Below are positions 51,977-59,656 of a DNA stretch of 64,000 nucleotides, piece after piece. How positions within the stretch are numbered: position 1 is the first letter of the stretch; each line of letters starts with the position of its first letter. Source of the DNA: an uncultured Bacteroidales bacterium. GTDB taxonomy: Bacteria > Bacteroidota > Bacteroidia > Bacteroidales > UBA932. Below the pieces are notes generated by a model, which did no database searches, had not been told where the DNA came from, and saw only the letters and a program-made list of their open reading frames with translations. Position numbers and translations under genes: made by a program. The stretch lies in the NCBI GenBank assembly GCA_945948555.1, contig CAMFBM010000001.1, forward strand, positions 62,001 through 126,000. The letters run 5' to 3'.

Positions 51977-54622
51977 ATGAAGTCAAGAAGATTGATGATG
52001 ACATTATGCTCCCTGCTTTGTGTGGGGGTGCTGGCTTTGGATGCTGCGCCGAAAAGCAGCCCTAAAGTAAAGAAAAAGAAGAAAGGTGCGGTGGAAGCCG
52101 TTGACACGGTGAAGAAGGAAAAGAAAGACAAATATGCCGAGGCCATCAAGGATGCAAAGATCTATGACGGTCTGATAAAAATGTATATGACCCCCAAGGA
52201 GGAACTCCTCTTTGAAATCAGTGAGGAAAACCTCAGACATCTTTATCTGCTTACCAACAGGCTTACGGAGACCAGCGACGACGCTGCCTTTGCCGCAGGT
52301 CAGATGATGGGTAACCAGATAATGTTCAGGATGGAGGCCGATACATCATACGTGCATTTCTACAACGTCTCGACCTACAACCGTCTGCGTCCCGGGGACG
52401 AGATTGGAGAAGCCTTTTTCAAGAATCACCGCGACCCTGTTCTCAAGTCATTCAAGGTCAAGGCATTCAAAAAAGACAGCTGTTATCTGGTCGATATGAC
52501 TTCTTTTTTCAAGTCCAATGAAAAAATCATTACTCCCCTCCAGTACAGTCCCAATATAATGGGGTCGAAGAGCGGAAGTTACGATGCAGAGGCAGCAAGA
52601 ATTACCGAAGTAAAATCTTTTCCGAAGAATGTTGAGATTTCATCAGTGATGAATTTCAAAAGCGAGCCCTCTCCATATTGGGTGAAGGTTCGCAGATCAA
52701 TCCTGCTTCTTCCTGACAAGCCTATGAAAGTGCGCTACCAGGACAACAGGGTGGGCTACTTCTCCACTATGTACAACTGGTACAGCTCTGACATTGACAA
52801 TGTCGAGCCTCGCGAAATCATCCACAGATGGAGACTTGAGCCTAAGCAGGGAGAAGAGGAGGCCTATTTCCGTGGAGAGCCGGTTGAACCTGCCGAGCCC
52901 ATTGTCTTCTATGTTGATTCATCCTTCCCGGAGAAATGGAAGGAAGCCGTCAAAAGAGGTATTGAAGACTGGCAGATAGCCTTCGAGGCAGCAGGTTTCA
53001 AAAATGCCATCATTGCAAGGGACTATCCATCTCCAGCGGATAGCACAGGTTTCGATCCGGATGACATCAGATACAACTGCATAAGATATATTGCAACGGA
53101 CATTGCCAATGCTTCCGGCCCAAGTTATGTTGACCCCCGCTCAGGAGAAATCCTCGTTGGAGATGTCAACTGGTACCACAATGTCATTTCTCTCGTCAGC
53201 AACTGGCGTTTCAGCCAGACTGCGGCAGTTGATCCACGCGTCAGGAAAACCGTAATGGACGATGATGTGATGAATGAATCACTTAGATATGTCGCTTCCC
53301 ACGAGGTGGGTCATACCCTGGGACTGATGCATAATATGGGGGCAAGCTGGTCTTTCCCAGTGGATTCACTCAGAAGTCCCTCATTCACTCAGAAATACGG
53401 AACCACCCCGTCCATTATGGACTATGCACGCAACAACTATATTGCACAGCCGGGAGATTTGGAGAAAGGGGTCAGGATGGTTCCGCCTCTTGTTGGAGTT
53501 TACGACATCCATGCAATCAACTGGGGCTACAGAATCTTCGAAGGGAATCTCACTCCTGAACAGGAGAAGACTCTGCTCAACAAAATAGTTCTGGAAAAAG
53601 TCACAGACCCGATGTACAGGTTCGGAGCACAACAGTTCCCGAACAGTATCAGTCCAGCGGATCTGACTGAGGATCTTGGCAACGACCATTTCAAGGCCGG
53701 AGATTACTGCATTGCCAATCTTAAGAGAATCGTCCCTAATCTTGAGCAGTGGCTCTACAAAGAGGGAGATGATTATATGGAAATCAAGGTAAAGCTATTC
53801 AATCTCGTAAACCAGTACAAAAGGGTAGTCTGGCACGTGATGCCTTATCTTGGCGGTGTCTATTTCTATGACTTCGTGCAGGGCGACGGCTCGAATACAA
53901 GAGCCCGCGTCTATGTTGACAAGGCAACCCAGAAAAAAGCAATGAACTGGCTTGTGAACGAAGCCCTGACATTCCGCCATTGGCTTCTTCCGGAAAGACT
54001 TATGGACATAACCGGCTACGGTTCAGGAGACCTTGACAGTTACCAGAGAGCAGTTGTCGGGAAAATGTTCGGAGCCTCAACCCTTACCTTCATTGCCGAG
54101 GGAGAACGTTCCGGACAGAGCGACCTTTACACCCTCGACGGTTATTTGAAAGATGCCGTTGACGCTGTTCTGGTAAATACTCTCAAAAGAAAGAAACTGA
54201 CAATCGAAGATATGAATATGCAGAATGCGATGGTAGCTTCCCTTGCCGAGCTGTCAGACCTGATCAAGCCTCAGGCTCCCGGAGTCGGTGCTCCCGGACT
54301 ATCATCCAATGAGACTGCTAACGAGCTGGTGCTCATCCGCGACGCCCTCAGTGAGATGGAACACAGCATCTGCTCTGAGTCATTCTGCAGTCACAGTCAT
54401 CACCCGGAGCATGATGCAAACGGAATGGAAACTTCATATTTCCGTCAGACGAATGACCTTCCGAAACTATCCGGAGCCCTGGCACGACCTATAGCCTTGA
54501 AGGAGCTAAAGAGAACCATATCCATTTACAAGGCCGCTGCAGCATCCGCAGACAGCAGGTCAAAAGCATTCTACCAATACCAGATCGAAAAAGTGGAAAG
54601 ATTAATGAAATCCCAAAACTAA
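51977..54622 (+). CDS. Zinc-dependent metalloprotease, metzincin type (DUF5117/DUF5118)
   Basis: 881 residues. A signal peptide is followed by a Lys-rich segment (about 25-50) and a long N-terminal region (about 60-290). The catalytic part has the metzincin motif HEVGHTLGLMHN (H442, E443; HExxHxxGxxHN), with SIMDYARNNYIAQPGD downstream as the Met-turn region. A C-terminal helical extension follows. A secreted endopeptidase that probably makes peptides for the neighbouring importer (inferred). Its gene is 12 bases after the PKD-like gene. Confidence 0.94.
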   Translation: MKSRRLMMTLCSLLCVGVLALDAAPKSSPKVKKKKKGAVEAVDTVKKEKKDKYAEAIKDAKIYDGLIKMYMTPKEELLFEISEENLRHLYLLTNRLTETSDDAAFAAGQMMGNQIMFRMEADTSYVHFYNVSTYNRLRPGDEIGEAFFKNHRDPVLKSFKVKAFKKDSCYLVDMTSFFKSNEKIITPLQYSPNIMGSKSGSYDAEAARITEVKSFPKNVEISSVMNFKSEPSPYWVKVRRSILLLPDKPMKVRYQDNRVGYFSTMYNWYSSDIDNVEPREIIHRWRLEPKQGEEEAYFRGEPVEPAEPIVFYVDSSFPEKWKEAVKRGIEDWQIAFEAAGFKNAIIARDYPSPADSTGFDPDDIRYNCIRYIATDIANASGPSYVDPRSGEILVGDVNWYHNVISLVSNWRFSQTAAVDPRVRKTVMDDDVMNESLRYVASHEVGHTLGLMHNMGASWSFPVDSLRSPSFTQKYGTTPSIMDYARNNYIAQPGDLEKGVRMVPPLVGVYDIHAINWGYRIFEGNLTPEQEKTLLNKIVLEKVTDPMYRFGAQQFPNSISPADLTEDLGNDHFKAGDYCIANLKRIVPNLEQWLYKEGDDYMEIKVKLFNLVNQYKRVVWHVMPYLGGVYFYDFVQGDGSNTRARVYVDKATQKKAMNWLVNEALTFRHWLLPERLMDITGYGSGDLDSYQRAVVGKMFGASTLTFIAEGERSGQSDLYTLDGYLKDAVDAVLVNTLKRKKLTIEDMNMQNAMVASLAELSDLIKPQAPGVGAPGLSSNETANELVLIRDALSEMEHSICSESFCSHSHHPEHDANGMETSYFRQTNDLPKLSGALARPIALKELKRTISIYKAAAASADSRSKAFYQYQIEKVERLMKSQN

Positions 54623-54644
54623 AGTTAAAAATAAACAAAGTATT

Positions 54645-55754
54645 ATGAACAAAACAATTAAGACATTTGGACTTGTTGCCGCAATTGCGGCAGCCTCCAG
54701 CCTTGCATCTTGTGTATCCAAGAACAATCCTGAAGATGAATCTGGTGCAGCTACCATTGAATTTGCAAATCCTGCAGACAGTAAAATCTTCATCAATGAA
54801 GGTCACACTGAAACCGTGAGAATCGATCTCAATCTGAACAATCTCACGAAGCAAGACCTTGTTATTGAAGCAAAATCCAATCCTGACAAATGGTGTGCAG
54901 CCGACTTTGCGGACAAAGAGGATGCAATCGTCGTTACTCCGGGAGCAAACGAAAGTGAGGAGGACCTCGTTGCCGTATTTGAGGTAAAAGCAACAAAAGA
55001 AGGAGTGAATCCTCTGACATTCACCGTTACCAGCGTCGGAAGTGCAACCGAGAAATACATCAGGGTTACGGCGGAACCGGAATTGACAGAAGGAAAATAT
55101 GGCACCATCACTTTCAACCCTTCACCTGCCGGAGCTACCCTTGTACTGAAAGTCGAGACCAATCTTGAAAAATGGTATTTCGGAGACTTAAATATGGTAA
55201 CTGATGATGAAGACAACCCGATTAAATGGTACACTTTTGACAAAACCAGCGGCAGGAACGGAGAGAGCCTTACCATAACATTCTCTGCCAACAGCACCAC
55301 CGATGATAGGATGACCTCCATATGTCTTGATGAGACAGAGGGTTCATATTACTCGTCGTATTTCTCCGTTATGGTTACACAAGGAGCAAAGCCTGCTACC
55401 AGCGTATCTATTTCCGTATACGATGAAAACTATGAACCGCAGCCGGTTTCAGACAAGACATACAATGTTCCATTCGGGAAAGATGACAACGGCATTAACT
55501 GTTCACTGGACTTTGAAATTGAAAAAGACGGGAGCGTTGATTTCCTGTTCTGCAAGAGCGGCAGTACGGAAAAAGATCCAGCAATTGAGGGTGTTGACAA
55601 TCCTTGGGTAAAGTTATCTGCCACGTCCGGTATTTACAGTCTTATTCCGAGTGCAAACAAAACAGGAAAAGACAGGACGACCGATTTTGTAATCTTCTCT
55701 GCCGGAAGTTCCACTGAACTCTTCAGGTTCACGATTACTCAGGCCGGGGAATAA
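54645..55754 (+). CDS. Ig-like/BACON-type lipoprotein closing the metzincin operon
   Basis: 369 residues with lipoprotein signal SSLASC (Cys about 23). The rest is three beta-sandwich repeats: about 35-145, 150-250 (ending SVMVTQGAKP) and 255-369 (ending FRFTITQAGE). The xxVTQG or TITQAG endings are typical of BACON domains, which bind carbohydrate or mucin. It follows the metalloprotease by 22 bases. Role as a substrate or surface-binding protein is inferred. No named family is certain. Confidence 0.75.
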   Translation: MNKTIKTFGLVAAIAAASSLASCVSKNNPEDESGAATIEFANPADSKIFINEGHTETVRIDLNLNNLTKQDLVIEAKSNPDKWCAADFADKEDAIVVTPGANESEEDLVAVFEVKATKEGVNPLTFTVTSVGSATEKYIRVTAEPELTEGKYGTITFNPSPAGATLVLKVETNLEKWYFGDLNMVTDDEDNPIKWYTFDKTSGRNGESLTITFSANSTTDDRMTSICLDETEGSYYSSYFSVMVTQGAKPATSVSISVYDENYEPQPVSDKTYNVPFGKDDNGINCSLDFEIEKDGSVDFLFCKSGSTEKDPAIEGVDNPWVKLSATSGIYSLIPSANKTGKDRTTDFVIFSAGSSTELFRFTITQAGE

Positions 55755-55823
55755 CGAAGAAAGAGGGGCACCACAAAAAGAGGGCACTGAAAAAGTTCCT
55801 TTAAGGCCTCTCAAATAATCATC

Positions 55824-55856
55824 GAGGATATGTTCAATTAGTTTGGACATATCCTC
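55824..55856 (+). terminator. Hairpin after the metzincin operon
   Basis: GAGGATATGT pairs with ACATATCCTC around a 13-base loop. The T-run after it is short (ATCTTTA), so it is a weak terminator candidate. Confidence 0.55.
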
Positions 55857-55860
55857 ATCT

Positions 55861-55956
55861 TTATAGAATGTTCAGTCTGAAGAACTCCTCCAGAGGTAGT
55901 CCTTCCGGACTTATGATGAACGAGTTGACTATATGCTTCCCGAATTTCTTCCTACA
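55861..55956 (-). pseudogene. Short remnant of an unidentified protein 3' end
   Basis: A 31-codon leftward frame, closed by a stop on each side, reading KKFGKHIVNSFIISPEGLPL and on to EEFFRLNIL then stop. It has no start. The sequence looks protein-like rather than random, but I cannot name the family. Confidence 0.3.
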
Positions 55957-55976
55957 TCACCCAAGGTCCACCCGGC

Positions 55977-57491
55977 CTATTTTTCAAGCCATGATGTCAA
56001 TGCCGCGATGTCTTCGTATTTCGGTGTGTCTTCCGTAAAGGCCGGGAAGAAACTGCGGATTTCGCTGTAGGCCTGTGCAGTGCGCGGGGCGAGTCTGTCA
56101 GAGATTTTCAGGATGTCAACTGCCTGGACCATACCCATATACAGGATTGAAAGCACCTGGAATGAGTTTTCGATGACCTTTGCGGCAATGAGGGCCGAAT
56201 TGGTGCCCATACTCACGATGTCCTGGTTGTCGTTGTTGTTCGGAATGCTGTGCACATACATCGGATTGGAAAGGGTCTGGCATTCCGCTGTGGTCGATGT
56301 GGCGGTGAACTGGGATGCCTGCAGGCCGTAGTTCAGTCCGAGCACGCCCATATTCACGAAAGGAGGAAGAATCTCGTTGATGCGGTCGTGGAAAAGATAG
56401 TTCAACTGCCTCTCACAGAGCATTGTCATCTTGGTGACTGCAATCTTCAGTTTGTCCATCTCGAAAGAGACATAGTCTCCGTGGAAGTTTCCGCCGTGAT
56501 AGACATTCCGGGTGTCAGGATCCACCATCGGGTTGTCACAGGACGAATTTACCTCATTCACAAGGACTTTCTCCGCATTCTCAAGCTCCTCCAGGACAGG
56601 GCCGAGAATCTGTGGAACGCATCTCAAAGAGTAATAGGGCTGAACCTTGTGTGCAAAAGTCTTCTCAGTGTGCTTGCGGTCGTAGAGTTCACTCTCGCGC
56701 TTGAGTACGCAGGCACTCCCGGCAACATATTCCCTCATCATCCTTGCTACCTCCCTTTGTCCGTGATGCAACTTTGCCTCGTTGATCGGTTCTGCCATAA
56801 AATCGTCGTACGAAGAGGCTATTTCATTCATCATCACCGAAGCAAGGACAGCCTTGTCAAAAAGTCTCTGCGCACGGACGAGGTTCACTATTCCGATTCC
56901 CGTCATCACCGAAGTCCCGTTCGTGGCAGAAAGGCCCTCGCGGATGTGCATTTTCAGCGGTTCTATGCCCAGTTTACCAAGCACCTGTGCCGTCGGGCAG
57001 AGTTCACCCTTGTAGAATACCTCACCCTCACCGATCAGAGCCAGGGCGATGTGAGCGAGCTGGACAAGGTCCCCGCTCGCGCCGACGCTTCCGTGCTCCG
57101 GGATATAGGGATATATACCGTTGTTTATGAAAGATTTGAGAATATCCACAAGTTCTCGGTGAACACCGGACTTTCCCTGAAGGAATGTCATCAGGCGGGC
57201 CATCATAGCCGCTCTGACATAGATAGTGTCAAGAGGTTTGCCCGCACCTGTCGAATGGCTGCGGATGATGTTGTACTGGAGTTGTGTGAGATACTCATCA
57301 TCAACACGGTACTGAGCCATAGGGCCGAATCCGGTGTTGATTCCGTAAATAATCTTGTCCTTCGAAAAATCCTTAAGGAACTCATAACTCCTGTCCACCT
57401 CGGACATTGCATCCGAAGAGATTTGTACAGGAGATTTCTCAAATATGATTTTGACCAGTTCGTCAAGACTGATCCTTTTCCCAATCTCCAT
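55977..57491 (-). CDS. hutH: HAL/TAL-family aromatic amino-acid ammonia-lyase
   Basis: 504 residues with the MIO cofactor triad in GSVGASGDLVQLAHI (A138-S139-G140), which forms the electrophile by self-cyclisation. Other conserved parts are YGINTGFG (Tyr of the active site), NGTSVMTGIG and QDIVSMGTNSA. The substrate-selectivity region reads LQYNIIRSHSTGAG, with a Ser-His like HAL. HAL makes urocanate from histidine; TAL and PAL use tyrosine and phenylalanine. No other hut genes are nearby, so substrate is uncertain; histidine is the default. It has its own full promoter. Confidence 0.85.
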   Translation of the reverse strand: MEIGKRISLDELVKIIFEKSPVQISSDAMSEVDRSYEFLKDFSKDKIIYGINTGFGPMAQYRVDDEYLTQLQYNIIRSHSTGAGKPLDTIYVRAAMMARLMTFLQGKSGVHRELVDILKSFINNGIYPYIPEHGSVGASGDLVQLAHIALALIGEGEVFYKGELCPTAQVLGKLGIEPLKMHIREGLSATNGTSVMTGIGIVNLVRAQRLFDKAVLASVMMNEIASSYDDFMAEPINEAKLHHGQREVARMMREYVAGSACVLKRESELYDRKHTEKTFAHKVQPYYSLRCVPQILGPVLEELENAEKVLVNEVNSSCDNPMVDPDTRNVYHGGNFHGDYVSFEMDKLKIAVTKMTMLCERQLNYLFHDRINEILPPFVNMGVLGLNYGLQASQFTATSTTAECQTLSNPMYVHSIPNNNDNQDIVSMGTNSALIAAKVIENSFQVLSILYMGMVQAVDILKISDRLAPRTAQAYSEIRSFFPAFTEDTPKYEDIAALTSWLEK

Positions 57492-57519
57492 ATCAAATTC
57501 ACATAGGCTAAACGGGGTA

Positions 57520-57550
57520 CAAATTTATAAGGAAATGAGAAATATTCAAA
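57520..57550 (-). promoter_or_regulatory. Bacteroidetes-type promoter of the ammonia-lyase gene
   Basis: Read leftward: TTTG (57547-57550), a 19-base spacer, then TAAATTTG (57520-57527). A complete consensus match, so this gene is a separate transcription unit from the porin gene upstream. Confidence 0.8.
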
Positions 57551-57567
57551 CAAAGAATATAAAAACC

Positions 57568-58236
57568 CTATTTTGTGTGTCCGAACATAAATCCGAGGAA
57601 AAATCTCGGTCCGGAGGTAAAGTCACTTTCCACCTTGGTAAGAGGAAGCATATAATCGACCTTCATCACAAGATTCACCTTCGGAGTCATTGCAAACTCA
57701 ACTCCCACGAAAGGGGAAGCCAGGCAGAAACCGAACTTTCGGAAGGCCATCGTACCGTCTTCCGTCACAAAGTCATTTCCGGCATCTTCCAGAATGACGG
57801 TATTTGACTGGCTGCCACCTCCGACAAGGGCCCCGACAAAGATTTTCCAGCGCTTGAGGGTCCAGAAGCTATCAGCAATCACACCACCGTAGGACAAGCG
57901 GGCGGAGCTCTTGTGCTCACCCCAAAGCATTGTCGAGACGGCGCCTTCACCACCCACACGGAGATGGTTCCCGAAAATGAAACGCATTGCTCCGCCGATG
58001 CCAAAAGGTGCACCTGCCATCCTGGCGTCACGGGTCTGTCCGGTCCCCGCCATTGTGTAGGTTACATTACCGGCAGAAAGATAGCCGGTGTGGAGCATCA
58101 TACCGCCAATGAAGCCTCGGTAGGCCATCTTACCACGGTTTCTCTTATCCTTATCCTGTGCATTGTCAGAAGCCGCAACACACACAGAAAAAGCCGCCAG
58201 GAATATTATTGAGGCGGCCACGCGCAGGAATCTCAT
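57568..58236 (-). CDS. Small outer-membrane beta-barrel protein, unknown family
   Basis: 222 residues. Signal peptide ending CVAAS (about 22), then alternating beta strands with many Gly and aromatic residues (GFIGGMMLHTGYLSAG, MRFIFGNHLRVGGEGAV, KIFVGALVGGGSQSN) and an end close to an aromatic residue (FFLGFMFGHTK), as in OmpW/OmpA-type eight-stranded barrels. I do not recognise a named family. It follows YccF by 26 bases. Confidence 0.7.
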   Translation of the reverse strand: MRFLRVAASIIFLAAFSVCVAASDNAQDKDKRNRGKMAYRGFIGGMMLHTGYLSAGNVTYTMAGTGQTRDARMAGAPFGIGGAMRFIFGNHLRVGGEGAVSTMLWGEHKSSARLSYGGVIADSFWTLKRWKIFVGALVGGGSQSNTVILEDAGNDFVTEDGTMAFRKFGFCLASPFVGVEFAMTPKVNLVMKVDYMLPLTKVESDFTSGPRFFLGFMFGHTK

Positions 58237-58262
58237 CGTCTGTTGTCTGATATTAATAATAA

Positions 58263-58643
58263 TTATTTGGTTGAAGGTACAATCTCCTTACCGAAAGGAA
58301 TGAGTGCCATAAAAGCCATCTTGAAATGCTGGAGACCGAAAGGAATACCGATGATGGTGATGCAGAAGACCACACCTGCCGTTATGTGTATCATCGCTAT
58401 CTCAATACCTCCGACAAGAATCCAGATTACATTCATAAAGATGGCAAGGCAACCGTTGTCATTGGCATTGGAGACGACCTCCCTCCCGAAAGGCCATAGT
58501 GCAAACCCGGCCATCTTGAAAAGTTGATAACCGAAAGGAATACCGATGATGGTGATGCAGAAAAGCAGCCCGACCACAAAATAATAGAGGCTGATAATCA
58601 GACCCCCGAGCAAAATCCAAAGTATGTTTCCCAAGAACTTCAT
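58263..58643 (-). CDS. YccF family membrane protein with two repeat units
   Basis: 126 residues from ATG 58643. Two tandem units, each with two hydrophobic stretches and a near-identical loop: FCITIIGIPFGYQLFKMAGF and FCITIIGIPFGLQHFKMAFM, with ALWPFGREVV and ALIPFGKEIV closing each. This internal duplication is how YccF is built (Pfam YccF repeats). Function unknown; an inner-membrane protein. Before its start lies a GTTTCGC-type hairpin. Confidence 0.93.
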   Translation of the reverse strand: MKFLGNILWILLGGLIISLYYFVVGLLFCITIIGIPFGYQLFKMAGFALWPFGREVVSNANDNGCLAIFMNVIWILVGGIEIAMIHITAGVVFCITIIGIPFGLQHFKMAFMALIPFGKEIVPSTK

Positions 58644-58657
58644 TCCAAACAATTTTT

Positions 58658-58675
58658 GTTTCGCAGGAGCGAAAC
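58658..58675. repeat. GTTTCGC-AGGA-GCGAAAC hairpin before YccF
   Basis: 7-bp arms with a 4-base loop, 14 bases upstream of the YccF ATG and therefore likely in its leader. The same GTTTCGC/GCGAAAC arms occur in the hairpin-rich region after ruvC. Confidence 0.75.
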
Positions 58676-58689
58676 AGGATAACAAAGTG

Positions 58690-58697
58690 CAAATATA
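58690..58697 (-). promoter_or_regulatory. -7 element for the YccF-porin pair
   Basis: Read leftward, TATATTTG fits TAnnTTTG. No TTTG at the ideal distance. Leader of about 40 bases containing the GTTTCGC hairpin. Confidence 0.45.
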
Positions 58698-58711
58698 TAC
58701 AATATTATATA

Positions 58712-58719
58712 TACTTTTG
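58712..58719 (+). promoter_or_regulatory. -7 element for tadA
   Basis: TACTTTTG, a TAnnTTTG match 21 bases before the tadA ATG. It overlaps the divergent YccF promoter region. Confidence 0.5.
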
Positions 58720-58740
58720 CCACAAAATCAGACAAGGACA

Positions 58741-59178
58741 ATGGAAAATGACGAAAAATATATGAGAGAAGCCCTTCTTGAGGCAGAATATGCCGCATCA
58801 GAAGACGAGGTTCCCGTTGGGGCGGTAATCGTGTTCAGGGGCAGAGTCATCTCAAGAGGGCACAATATGACCCAGAGACTTAACGACCCGACAGCCCACG
58901 CTGAAATGATAGCCATCACTTCCGCTTTCGAGGCAATTGGAGGTAAATATCTGAATGACTGTACTTTATATGTAACCGTTGAACCCTGTCCGATGTGCGC
59001 CGGGGCCCTTGCCTGGGCACAGATTGGGAAAGTTGTTTACGGAGCGATTGACCCTAAACGGGGATTCTCCCTTTTTTCCCCTTCCCTGCTCCACCCCAAG
59101 ACACAGGTAACAGGAGGAGTGCTTGCAGAGGAATGCGGAAAAATGGTTTCAGACTTTTTCGCCGCCAAAAGAAATTGA
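58741..59178 (+). CDS. tadA: tRNA adenosine(34) deaminase TadA
   Basis: Deaminates A34 of tRNA-Arg(ACG) to inosine; essential in most bacteria. 145 residues. Zinc-dependent deaminase motifs: HAE (53-55, with the proton-shuttling Glu) and PCPMC (82-86). The frame is open 39 codons further upstream, but ATG 58741 sits 21 bases after the -7 box and matches the family start. The YqaA-like gene begins one base after its stop. Confidence 0.96.
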   Translation: MENDEKYMREALLEAEYAASEDEVPVGAVIVFRGRVISRGHNMTQRLNDPTAHAEMIAITSAFEAIGGKYLNDCTLYVTVEPCPMCAGALAWAQIGKVVYGAIDPKRGFSLFSPSLLHPKTQVTGGVLAEECGKMVSDFFAAKRN

Positions 59179-59179
59179 G

Positions 59180-59617
59180 ATGGGTGGGCTTGAGACACTC
59201 GGCCTTCTGGGGCTTTTCATCGGCACCTTCCTTGCCGCCACCGTCGTTCCTTTCAGTTCAGACGTACTTTACTTTGCCATCCTTGCCTCAACGGCAAACC
59301 CCTGGGGATGTCTTGTCGTGGGCACTCTCGGTAACTGGCTAGGCAGTCTGGTCACCTACTGGATAGGATGGATCGGGAAATGGGAATGGATTGAGAAATG
59401 GTTCAGAGTCAAGCCGGAGACCCTCGAAAAACAAAAGCGGGCCATTGACCGCTACGGCGTCTGGCTCGCTCTTCTTGCATGGGTTCCGTTCATCGGAGAT
59501 GTCATCGCAATTGCCCTGGGATTCTACCGCACCCGTCCCCTGATGACAGCCATCCTGCTGCTATTCGGCAAATTCGCACGCTTCCTTGTCTGGAACCTGG
59601 TTTACGGGTTGATCTGA
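59180..59617 (+). CDS. YqaA/DedA-like membrane protein
   Basis: 145 residues with four hydrophobic segments (about 5-30, 33-65, 95-115, 120-143). The YqaA pattern is seen: FLAATVVPFSSDVLYFAIL, GNWLGSLVTYWIGWIGKWEWIEKWF, and the YGVWLALLAWVPFIGDVIAIALGFYR segment. YqaA proteins belong to the SNARE-associated/DedA group of membrane proteins; their exact role is unsettled. Starts one base after tadA, so they share a transcript. Confidence 0.9.
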   Translation: MGGLETLGLLGLFIGTFLAATVVPFSSDVLYFAILASTANPWGCLVVGTLGNWLGSLVTYWIGWIGKWEWIEKWFRVKPETLEKQKRAIDRYGVWLALLAWVPFIGDVIAIALGFYRTRPLMTAILLLFGKFARFLVWNLVYGLI

Positions 59618-59656
59618 GCAACAATAGGACAATATAATAGATTATCCAGCGAAATA

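Noticed and set aside
56250..57506. A 418-codon open frame on the plus strand opposite the ammonia-lyase
   Set aside because: Residue content is His/Arg/Leu-rich and matches no domain; hutH on the other strand is fully conserved, so it is an antisense shadow.
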